In this document: positions 21,753-32,083 of the stretch, piece after piece
How positions within the stretch are numbered: the first letter of the stretch is position 1
How the letters are laid out: each line of letters opens with the position of its first letter
Assembly (NCBI GenBank): GCA_025331565.1
Contig: JAFREQ010000044.1
Location: 806,001 to 870,000, forward strand
Direction of reading: 5' to 3'
Length of the DNA stretch: 64,000 bases
Source: Holacanthus passer
Lineage: Eukaryota; Chordata; Actinopteri; Pomacanthidae
Notes under the pieces: model-generated
Told to the model about the DNA's origin: nothing
Database searches by the model: none
What the model saw: only the letters and a program-made list of their open reading frames with translations
Made by a program: the position numbers and the translations under genes

Positions 21753-24416
21753 CTTTATTTGTCCCAAACTGGGAAATGCAGAGAGAAATTTCTTGGCTCT
21801 TGGGTGAGATGCAGCTAGGCTGTTTCAACAGTGCTGAGTAAATAGAGATTATTTCCAGTGTTTTTGATTGATAATTGTCCATTTCATTTCTGGTACGTAT
21901 GCTGCTCAGCTCGTGTTTGCATAGATAATTTTAGCTTGTTACCATCACTGTTACGTCTCTTATATCACCTGTAGCTTGTTGACAAGACAGTGACAAGCCA
22001 AGTGTTAATTTAGTCAAACCGAGCTAACTCTTATCAACACAGATGTGTTTTGGTGTAAAGGCTCAACCAAATTATAATGACTCTGCTGAATCACAATGAT
22101 TTAAACTAGGTATAAAAAAATTCACCAGTCCAGTTTAACGCAGAATGTGAAGTTATGAACCTAAATCCCTTACAGTATCTTCTTCAGGTATTTCTTTTTC
22201 TGTCCCAGCTGTTACTGTATATATATAGCCATAATTGAGCACAGCCATTATTTAGCCAGTGCACTTGTATGGTGGCAGCAACCATGATAACTAGCCTATT
22301 TCTGGCACCACTGCAAATCTCTACTTCCTCCATATTGTATCATATTTCACACCTACATGTTTCACACCTACGCACACACTATTTGACAAGTTCCAGGTTA
22401 AGGTGGAATTCACTGTGTAAACACAGCAAGATGCACCTTACATATCTATCTATGCAGAGATTTTTGAATGGTTTATTCACAAACAAGTGTAGAACTTCAG
22501 GATTCACTGTCTGTGTGTGTCTGTCTGTGTGTATGTGAGTGTGTGTGTGTGCGTGATTGTGTGTCAGCCAGATGGCCTGAGGCCTAGCTGGAGCTGCGGC
22601 TGGCTCTGAGCTGAGCTGAGATGAGCAGAGGATAAGCTTGGACTGGCCATGGGCTACGATTGTCCTTCACTCCACAGGAATCCATTAAGGTTTCAGGGTC
22701 TCTTCAGCCAAAACACACACAGACGCACACACTTACACACGTGGCCATTTAGTCGTGCCTGTCAGACTCATAATAGCTGGATGACAAAGTGTCTTTCTCA
22801 GCAGCAGCCATATGTATAGGTGGATCTAATCCCTCACAGTGACTCATCTCTCGTGGTATATAAAAATGTGTTAATATCTGTCATCTGCAAGAAATTGTTA
22901 CCAGTTGTCCCACATACTGGTAATATGAGCCAATTCAATAATTATATGAGCTGATTTGCATGGATGTGGTGGTGTACAAGACACAGAGATAAACACACAC
23001 ACCAGACAGGGGCCTGGTGTCACTCCAGGGCAGCTGGTGTGAGTGGCTGAAGCGGCTGGCTTCATAATAGAAGCTCCATACAAATTAAGAGCAAGAGAGA
23101 GAACTGATTGGATTTGACTCATTATCCTCACACAGTAATTAAAGCCTGAGGGTGGATAGATGCTTGGACCCTCAGACAAGAACATAATTTTGCAGAAGCT
23201 AAGCTAGTCTTTGCATACACTCATTCTATCTCGACTATTATGAGTCTATACATCTATTCTCTCTCAAGCACACGCAGACACACACAGACACATATACACC
23301 AAAATGTTTGCAACATCATTTGGAGGTGAGGAGACATGACCTGCAATCAAGAGTCGTGATTAACACTGAAGAAATGTTTGAGAAAATCTGGTTTGTTATA
23401 TCAAAACCCGCTCAGAAAGACGACATTTAGAATTCTGAAAGGTTCTCAGTATGAATAGACAAAGATTTCCTTCATTGAAACATCACCAAAAACTTTCCAT
23501 CATCAGCGGTGTGCTTTCAAACATAAAAGCACTTTGATTTCAACGTCTCTGACAATTTGACCTTGGACTGTGTTATCACAGACGCTCTATGGTGTGTTTT
23601 CTCAGAAATAATTGATTGAGTAGGTTTGCCCTTGCATGAAGCCAGAAACTGTGATAGCGACTTTGCAAATGAGTCACAATAGGAGATTATACTTGTGGAG
23701 CTCTAAGGCTGACTTGTTAGCTGGATGGCTGGCTGTCTTTCGGGGGCCGAAATGTGATCAGCCCTTCTTAGCCTCTTAGCCTGTCTGTTCCAGCAGTCGT
23801 CTCCTAATGCTACTCATTAGCATAGCACTGAAGCATAGTGCCAGGGAACATTTTCACTAAGCAGTTTTGGTAGTTGAGAAACTGGGCACGCTGCTGATGA
23901 GGTGGGATTCTTGTTATATCACTGTCTTTAAAATTAACTATAAGTGACATTAAGGCTAATAGGTGAGTATGCTCTTTGTGCCCAGAAATCGCAGTGAAAT
24001 ATCAAAAGTCTAATGCATACATATGGCCCCAAATTCAGCTGTGGCCAAGAGAGCCAGCTATGATTTTCAGGTTAGTTCCTTAGCAAAGCTGGTGAAGAAG
24101 AACAAGTAATTTTACAGTCATTGGACAGAACTAAAAGGCCTCAGTGATGGGAATCCCTCTCTAGCAAAGAATCATCCCCACCAATTTCTCCAGTACTTTA
24201 TCAGCTTAGCGCTGTATCTTAGCGACTCACTTAGCACTGCGAGTTAGCGTAATGACTCGCTGGAGCATGGCCTGTCACCACAGACAAGCTGAGGCGATGC
24301 GGCCAGAACTGTCACATCTCGACAGGCTTCAAGCTGAGGAGTTGTGACAAAGTGACATCCGGAGACAAACCTAAAGGCCTAACATGAGGGTGAAAGGGTT
24401 GAGGGCTGCTTGTGGG

Positions 24417-24460
24417 ACTGTGTGTGTGTGTGTGTGTGTGTGCGTGTGTCAGTGTGTGTA
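24417..24460 (+). repeat. (TG)n microsatellite, interrupted
   Basis: About 11 pure TG units then TGCG and CAG interruptions. Confidence 0.85.
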
Positions 24461-27400
24461 TGGATCGGATGGGGCAATGCTGGCCTCAGAGCTAGGATGC
24501 TATCTCATCTCCACTGACTCCTCCGCCCGTCTCCTACAGGCGAAGGAGACAGAGAAGATGAGATGAGGAGCGACTGTTTGGGGAGTCACCAGCCATGCTA
24601 TAAGGTCAGAACACAAAGCAGCGCCAAAATGACACACATCCACTGTGATGGAGCCGAGTCAAGCTAACACACAGGGAGGGAGAAATGGAATGGCAGAGCA
24701 AATTAGACAGGGTAGATAGAATAGAAAAAGACAGAAACCATCAAACTAGATGCTGGCAGAAGATGAACATGACGACCGTTCTTTGTGGAGGCACAAGGTC
24801 ACCAACATAATAGGAGCGAGGCAGACAGATTTGTGGGAGAGAGGACCTCCTATTGTTCTGATCTGCTCAGCACAGACAGCCTCTTTCCTCAGCAGCCCAG
24901 TCCTCGAACTGAACTGAATTACAGCACAGCCCATAACATTACATCATTCATAAGAGAATTAAACGTGCCCCTGCTGGAAACAGGACACACACACCCTCAT
25001 GCAACGCATACTCATGCATTTGCAATGACGCGCACACACCAAAATTCTTCCAGGCAGACACACACAAGCACTAGCCCTCATCCATCCAACAACCACAAGA
25101 ACTCTCAGTGTGTGTTGACAAACTTTGCTGTGGGGGGAACTAGAAGGCATAGCTGAGAGATTAAGACAGGCGGTTAAAAAGCCACTGAGACACAGAGCAA
25201 CACGCACACACAAACTTGAGGAGGGAGGCGAGACGGGACGTGCTCATACTGTCAAACCACTTCATTGCTGGCCGTGGCGCCTAATTATGCAATAAAAGTG
25301 CCTCAGTGGGGGGAAACAGCATAGCCTAAAATAAAAATCAGCCTGCCTAAAAAAAGGAGAGTTACCCAGTGTAAAATATCCTCCATCTCTCCAGGGATGG
25401 GAGCTGTGCTACAGGCCCAACACAACTCTATTCTGTTGTCTGTTTCCAGCACATATCACAAGAGGCAGGCCAGCAGACAGTGAGTCAGACCTAGATTCAT
25501 ATAAACAGTGTGGTGGAGTGAAACTGCAGGTGATGCAGGGAAACAGCCACGGGGATGAGTGAAGAATGGAAGAGAGACAGAGAAGCAGAGAGAGGAAAGC
25601 GAGGAAGGTGGTGAGAGACTGAAGAGAAGAAAGTGATAAGAAAAAGGAGGGAGAGTGAGAGATAAAGTGTGGAGGAGAGAGGCTGAGACTGAGTGAGTAC
25701 CATGGAAGGCCTGCTGTCAGAAAGATGTGCGTGTGCATTTGGAAGAGTTGCAAGTCGCATCCAGAGACTTGTTAGGAAAGATGAGTGCAAAAGCCCAGCC
25801 CTGCCGCTGCATTAGACATTTAATTAACCTCCTTATACTCTAAGCCAAAGTCTTGGACGTGTGGACACAGTGTGTGTCTGTGTGTATTTTCACTGTGCAT
25901 GTTTATGAGCTGATTGATCTCTTTGCAAGTATATGTCTCCACAGTGTGCAGCATTTCAGCTAATCCTGCACCTTTAGCTTTTATATCTGAGAGTTAAAAT
26001 GTATTTGGCTGTAAAACGCTACTGAATACATCTTATCCTCTTATGCCATCTTGTTCACCTGCAGTGCTATGAACATATACTGTATGTTTCCTCCTCTCTT
26101 TGCGTGTTTTTTCTTTTTCACTTCAGCACCATCCCTCGATCCCTCATCCAATTTCATCCACCCGGAAACTCTCTCATTTACCCTCCCCACCCGTCCTCTT
26201 CACTCTCCCCTTGTTCTCTCATGTCTTCATTCCTCCCTCTTGTCCTGACCCCTCACCTCCATTTTTCCCCTCTTCCCTTCTCATCCCTTTCTCCTCCTTT
26301 ACCCCCTCTCACAGTTTTTCAAGCCTCTCCACTCATCCATCTCTCTCCCTGCATTTCTCTCTCTCCCCCTCTCTGCTCTCTCTGCCCTTGGCTGCCTTCC
26401 GTAAACTGCTGCTGGTAATTATCAATCTGCAGTCCACAAAAAACACGGGAAGCAAATGCACGCATTCTCCAGCTCATGACATGCTTGACACATACACACC
26501 AGCATTTCTGCACACACTCACGAACCAGCACTCCTAAACACACACACTCAGTCCTTCACGGCTACAAAGCCTCAAAGTTACGCAGCTAGGCCCTGAGAGA
26601 AAAGAGGCAGCTATCACACGACTGCACAAACAGGAACACAGTCCCCAATCCTTTATGTAGGAGCTTGTTTGCAGTACACAAATCAATGTACACAAACTAA
26701 CATACCCCAACGCACACAACTACAAGCAAACACAAACACACAAACAAAATGGGCACACACACACACACAAAAACACACATACACTAACACTGTGAACGAA
26801 TGAATAAACAAAAAAGGCACAGCCCCCGTATACAGGCGCAGACACATGAGAGCGGCATGCGTCATCTTCAAAGGGGGGTTTGAAAGAACACACCGCCACT
26901 CCGCCCTGGCCTCTCCCTCCTTCTCCCGCCCGCCCCCGACTACCAATATATGTTCAAAGGCCATCCATTAACCTTTCACTCACACAGGCCTCTCTGTGAT
27001 CTACTGCTCTCAGCCAAGGGCTTTGAAGAGCACAGCAACCCCAAGCACCAGGGAGGGAGCAAGGGAAGGAGGCAAAGGAGAGCGAAAGGAAAGGGAAAGG
27101 AGGGAATGACAACGACAAGAGATGTGTGCTGTTAACAGATAGTAGGCAGAGTGTAAGGAAAGAAAACAGAGGCAGGAGGGGGAATGATACTGTCGTATGG
27201 AGGCTGGATAAAAAGTGGGGTAAGGCGATGGGCAGAAGAGGAAGGATGTGAAAGCGAAGACATGGTGGGGAGGGTGGAAAAAGGAGGAGGGGAGGAAAAT
27301 GGTAGGAAATGGTAGAGGGAATAGGAAGCAGGTCCAAGAGAGAGAAGGTAGGCCAGTAAAAAGAGGGGGGGTTCGGGGAAGGACATCACGACGCAGAGAG

Positions 27401-30400
27401 AGAGAGAGAGTAATAGCCGAGGTGCTAGGGGAGAGAAAGCATTGGATGAAAATAAGAGTCGAGCGTTAAGAGCGAGAGAAGTGAGAAGCACAGACAATTG
27501 CTAATAAGACGGAGAGGCATCGAATGCTCGAAAACATACACGAGAGGCAAAGAGAGAGAAACGGGGAAAAAGGCAATTTTTTTTACAGCAGTCTTTTATT
27601 GCAAAATCCAGATGATATGCAGCAATATTCACAAGGCGCTAGATTAGCAATTAGTGTCAGTGAAGCCTGTGGATTTCAGCTTTATGGCAGAGAAAAAACA
27701 CGGTACATATTCAAAGGTCATTTTCAGACAAAATGAGAGGGCTTACTTGTCTCCATAAAAGCATACATAACCAGCATGTTCTGATGGCCTCCTATTGTCT
27801 AAGTCTATAAAACACAAAGCTGTTAAAAAGTTGAAAATGCAAACTGTCTTACCAGTGTAAGTCAACTCTCTGTCTTTGATTCTGTAACTGTTAGTTATGT
27901 CAAACAAAACTGGGCCATTTGTAGCAACACATGATTGTACTGTTGCATTTGTATAAGAAACTTGAAAGTACAAACTTAATGAGGTGAGTGTGAACCTGCC
28001 AACTTCACCTCATTGACTTGTTTGAATATAACTGATTATTCTAGTGTCAGTAGATTCTGATCAACTATTACCACGCACAACTGCAGTGCTCTCCCTAAAG
28101 TATGCTCAGTTTTTCAGACCTGCTACAAAACTATAGAGCTAAGAGTTTACAAAACACACATTAAGGCAATACAATATGCTGTTCAGCAAATTATACAACA
28201 ACAAGAAGCCAAATGCACATAGCAAGGTTAGCAGCACTACCGCTTTATTGCCTCCTCTCGAGATAATATTGCTACAAGCCTGTCAGAGGATCGATTCTTA
28301 TGAATTAGTGAATAGGTCGCAGTTTTGAAATTATGATTTTAATATTGTAGTATTGCGGGACTGAAAGTCTACTCTCTCTGTGCAAAAATTCAATATTGGA
28401 TGTGGTTTCAGGTCAAGTATTTTTTCAGATCTTCACTCAGAATTTTAAATCTCGGGTTGAGCAACACTTGCGCCTGAAATAACTGTCAGCTCAGTCATAA
28501 AAAAGCATCTGGCTTGCAAAGGCATAGTGAATTCTTCATGTGGTCCTCCATGAAAAATAACTGCCCACCCCTGCATTATAGAAAGCAAAATACTGCATTG
28601 AGATCAGTCCCCATTCAGACATTCTGTCACCATCCAAGGACAGTCGAGAGACTAAAGCACTTTGTTGAGAAGATGTGTAAAAACAGCTAGTCCCCCATCC
28701 TTAAATAATAACTACCATTCAGGGGGAGAGGCACAGAAGAAAAACGCTGGGGAGAGGAGGGGAAGACAGATAAAAATGTCTGCATGTGCACTAAAGGACC
28801 AGAGGCCTTTCCACGCGACTGATCTGAGAGCAAAGGCTTAAATACAGGGGAGATGAAAACAGATTCCACCAGTCAGCTGGCACTGGTGTTCTGATATGAG
28901 TGGCACACACACATACCCACATAAATACTCTCTCTCACACACATATACAAACATCCATCTGGACATGTTAACACACTCATGTGAGCACAAAAACCCATAG
29001 AGACACTTGCACATACACATCACTATGCACTCATGGACATATTGTGCACACATACTGTACACAGTGTGTAAATACTTGCAAATTCACACAGACTGAATAG
29101 ACCTACAACTAGCCTTTATAATGGTCTGGCTGCCAACACTGGTGCAGATAAATACAAATGCAAATACACACACACAGGCACACACCGATGCTTGCGCTGT
29201 GCTAAATGAAAGCTCTGTGTCAGGGCTTCATCACGTACGGCGCAGCTGCCTGCAATGCCTGCCACATTAAGCAAGCCTAATGGGCTTTCAGAGCAACAAC
29301 ACTGCGTATGAAGGGTTGTACATTCTCGAGCATTCTGTGGAATCAGCGGGACATTCTGTTTGTCAGAGAACACATGTCAGTCTGTCAGGAAGCCCGTCGC
29401 GATGGGCTGGTGGAGCGGTTTTGTATATACCGTATATGCCTAGGTTAGTATTAGTTCGCGTTCGCAGATGAAAATATTGTTATTGTTTCACACAGCCACT
29501 GCATTTGAAAGAGAAATGGAGAATTTCACAGTGATTAAACAAGATAAATAATCCCTGTGTGAAACGGGCAGGTGAATTGTGGGACGGAGCGAGGAAGAAG
29601 TATGTGTACAAAGCTTGTGCTGGCCAGGAACACTTGTGTTAAAGAGCTGGTTCCAGTGGAGAATAAATGTGTTGGAGGTAAATATTAGAGTGTGCAGTCA
29701 GGAGTAGAGTGAGGTTAAAGCATGGCAGATTAGTTGGGACATAGAGGAGGAGCAGGGGTACACATTAGACTGTGAAGCCATGTGTGATGATTCTGCAGGT
29801 TTCCAAATGAGCTCTGATTAGCGCGAGAGTGATTTCAGCAGCTCTCACCACATTGAAACCCTGCCCTCTTCCTTTAAGTTCTACCTTCCTTGTTCTCTTT
29901 AATTTTTCTCTCCTGCTCCTCTAGTCACACTATAATAGAGAGAATACATTTCAGCCAAAATTCGCCTGCCAAAATTATGGGCACCAAAACGGTGTGGGTG
30001 TGCAGGAGCATGTGTCTATGTGCATGCCTGTGTGCATGATTCCATTAGAAAAAGATTTTCTTAATTTCATCAAACCAAATGTTGCGTCTGTGCTTTGGGG
30101 CTGAATACAGATAACAGTCAATTGATTATTAATGCATTATTAATACTCCCCAAGTGCCAGGTCACACAGATAGTTGGAGGCTTATTTTCACACAAATACA
30201 CACACCCACACCCACACACAAACACAAAGCAACATAGCGCCAGAGGGCAAATGTGTCTGATGGAACAGAACGTACGCTACACAAATCCAATGTTACAAAG
30301 GCAGCCAAATTAAGATGGAAAAAAACAGCACCTACTCAAATTAGAACTGCACCTGGCCAATCAGAGCTTACACAGAGGGGTTGCTAAGACCAATGCTGAC

Positions 30401-31315
30401 ACAGGCGCACACCAACACATTTTAATTTTACCCTCCCTCCCTCGGCTTCCTTGACTCCTCCTGCTCCATCACTCGCCCCTCCCAGTGGTGACTGTATTTC
30501 TCCAACGATGCTCCTCCTCCTCCTCGTCCTAGCTGTCCATCACCCAGCGGCTCATTGGCACAGAGCTGACTGAGAGCATACAGCAGATGGTGTGCTGCTG
30601 TCTGTGTGGCAGGCCACTAGCAGGACACCCAATAGCCCCTCCTTTCCCTCACCGGCCCTCTGCCTCCCCCTGCAAACCCTGCTCCTTCCCTCCTACACAT
30701 CTTCTAACACACACACACCCTCCAGCATCACTCCAGCCCAACCAGGTCACCTGCTGCCAGGCTTACATCAGCTAACACACACACAAGCACACACAAACAT
30801 AAAATTAAATATCTTATGGTACATGGCACATTCAAGGAGGTCACACATATGGCACCATTACATGCACGGATTCCCCCTTATATTCTTGCCACGCTCCGGC
30901 TAACATCAAGATGACATGAAATTTTATTGACATTCACACATACACTCTCCACCTCGCTCACACCCTTTCTCTCTCTCTGTCTCCTGTAGAGACAGTTTCG
31001 TTAATCAAGTGCAGGGTTTCCAGCCTGGTCAGCAAGTCAATACACTTACAACCTTCATCACGTAGCTAACGTATAAATATTACATCCTCATTTGCAATAA
31101 CCTGGTCAGGCCAGTTACAGGACACAGTGAAACCAAGAAGTACTTATGTGCAACACTGCAGGCAGGCTCAGTGGAGCAGAACAAAATTATACACTTTGTA
31201 TACTTTATATACAAATGAACCCTGGACACATAAAGTATAAATACTGAATGCAGATGAGTTTCTTGGAATGTGACAATATAAAAAATACCACACAATGTTG
31301 ACATTTATTACGCAC

Positions 31316-31385
31316 CTTGCGAGGATGGAGCGATGTTGCTGAAAACCACAGCACAAGTAAAGACGATCCAGACTGCTAGAGCCAT
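31316..31385 (-). CDS. adgrl1: adgrl1 first coding exon: start codon and signal peptide
   Basis: The frame starts with ATG at 31385 in a good context (A at -3, G at +4) and reads MALAVWIVFTCAVVFSNIAP then SSQ. It ends in phase 1 at a GTGCGT donor, which joins exactly to the lectin exon to give SSQALSRSMM. The hydrophobic core LAVWIVFTCAVVF with small residues after it is a typical cleavable signal peptide, as expected for a secretory-pathway receptor N-terminus. Signal peptides diverge among latrophilins, so identification rests on phase, position and hydrophobicity. Cleavage probably falls in the SSQA/LSR area (inference). Confidence 0.88.
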
Positions 31386-31500
31386 GTTGGGGGCTGACCA
31401 GGTGGCAGGGCGAGGGGTGGGGCTAAAGCGTAGGGGTGGGCAGCAGGCACAGGTGAGTGGGGCGGCACTTCCTCAGCTTACACCCTCCCTGAGGGTGATC
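31386..31500 (-). other. adgrl1: adgrl1 5'UTR segment in the first coding exon
   Basis: On the minus strand a strong acceptor (CCTCTTTGCCTGCAG) immediately precedes 31500, so this exon appears to begin at a splice junction and not at a transcription start. The 115 nt up to the ATG contain no recognisable coding sequence. A small GC-rich hairpin (31481-31497) sits right at the exon start. At least one further non-coding exon is implied upstream. I could not locate it. Confidence 0.65.
31481..31497 (-). other. 5'UTR hairpin at the exon start
   Basis: CACCCTC and GAGGGTG form a perfect 7-bp GC-rich stem with a 3-nt loop, 3 nt from the inferred splice acceptor and about 96 nt upstream of the ATG. 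It could modestly affect splicing or scanning; this is inference only. Confidence 0.4.
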
Positions 31501-31740
31501 CTGCAGGCAAAGAGGGGAAGAAATAACAGAGAGGTAAGTGCCTCATAAACATTTGCATGTAACTATGTCCATAAAGAGGAATTATTCGAGTTTTCTGCTT
31601 TTCATTCTTTTCCCTCTCAGTATGACATTTGAATTAGACAGTGTTGACTAATTTATTCTGCATTTATCACTGGACTATGTGATAATAACTCTGCACAGAA
31701 CTGAGTGGCTCATAACTGGTATAGCATGCTAAATGGTGTC

Positions 31741-32001
31741 AGAGAAGGCGAGGAGGGGCGAGGAGGGGAGAGGAGAGGAGAGGAGAGGAGACGGTAGAAG
31801 AGGAAAGGAGAGGAGAGGAGAGGAAAGGAAAGGAGAGGAAAGGAAAGGAAAGGAAAGGAAAGGAAAGGAAAGGAGAGGAGAGGAGAGGAGAGGAGAGGAG
31901 GGGCGAGGAAAGGAGAGGAGAGGCGAGGAGAGGAGAGGAGGGGCGAGAAGAGGAGAGAAGAGGAGAGGAGAGGAGAGGAGAGGAGAGGAGAGGAGAGGAG
32001 G
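31741..32001 (+). repeat. (GGAGA)n purine minisatellite
   Basis: About 260 bp of imperfect 5-bp units (GGAGA, GGAAA, GGGCGA variants) with almost no pyrimidines apart from the C of the GGCGA variants and one ACGGT interruption. It ends about 240 bp upstream of the start-codon exon's acceptor. On the gene's strand it is a continuous CCTCT-type pyrimidine tract. Confidence 0.95.
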
Positions 32002-32065
32002 CTCCCCCTCTGGTGGTCAGGTAAAATGATCAGACAGGTCTGAGGCCATTTTGTGCAGGATGGCA

Positions 32066-32083
32066 TGGCAACAGCTGTTGCCA
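32066..32083. promoter_or_regulatory. 18-bp perfect palindrome: RFX half-sites around an E-box
   Basis: TGGCAACAGCTGTTGCCA is its own reverse complement. It holds the E-box CAGCTG at its centre and RFX-type half-sites GGCAAC/GTTGCC on both arms. It lies about 570 bp upstream of the start-codon exon, beside a GGAGA array. Confidence 0.4.

Larger units (their letters stand above)
19445..31315 (-). other. adgrl1: 11.9 kb intron between signal-peptide and lectin exons
   Basis: The intron starts with GTGCGTAA and ends with CCACTCCAG on the minus strand. It contains a pair of RE1/NRSE-like motifs at 20410-20513, a SINE fragment fused to a GATA/GATG array at about 21545-21775, a pyrimidine-rich plus-strand block at about 26.1-26.4 kb, a purine-rich block at 27.0-27.6 kb, an AT-rich stretch at about 27.7-28.6 kb and assorted CA/TG tracts. 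I found no coding exon in it. Confidence 0.85.
1..31500 (-). other. adgrl1: adgrl1 (latrophilin-1) gene, 5' half; extends past the left edge
   Basis: Seven minus-strand coding exons join in phase (donor/acceptor phases 1, 2, 1, 2, 0, 1 in transcript order) to give about 410 residues: signal peptide, SUEL/Gal_Lectin domain, olfactomedin-like domain and the start of a Thr-rich linker. This order is diagnostic of latrophilins, adhesion GPCRs that act at synapses by binding teneurins and FLRTs. Paralogue choice rests on ADGRL1-like residues: FGLMRRELACEGYPIELRC in the lectin domain, FQMENVQCYLPDAF, and NPYTLRFEGTWET with FGPPDP at the end of the olfactomedin domain. ADGRL2 and ADGRL3 differ at several of these positions. 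I cannot tell teleost a from b co-orthologues. Coding introns are 11,871, 1,164, 14,370, 217, 1,417 and 1,115 bp. The GAIN/GPS and 7TM exons lie outside the window. Confidence 0.93.

Noticed and set aside
1..31500. Assignment to ADGRL2 or ADGRL3
   Set aside because: Lectin and olfactomedin segments carry ADGRL1-type residues (GLMRRELACEGYPIEL, ENVQCYLPDAF, RFEGTWET). A teleost-specific co-orthologue cannot be excluded.
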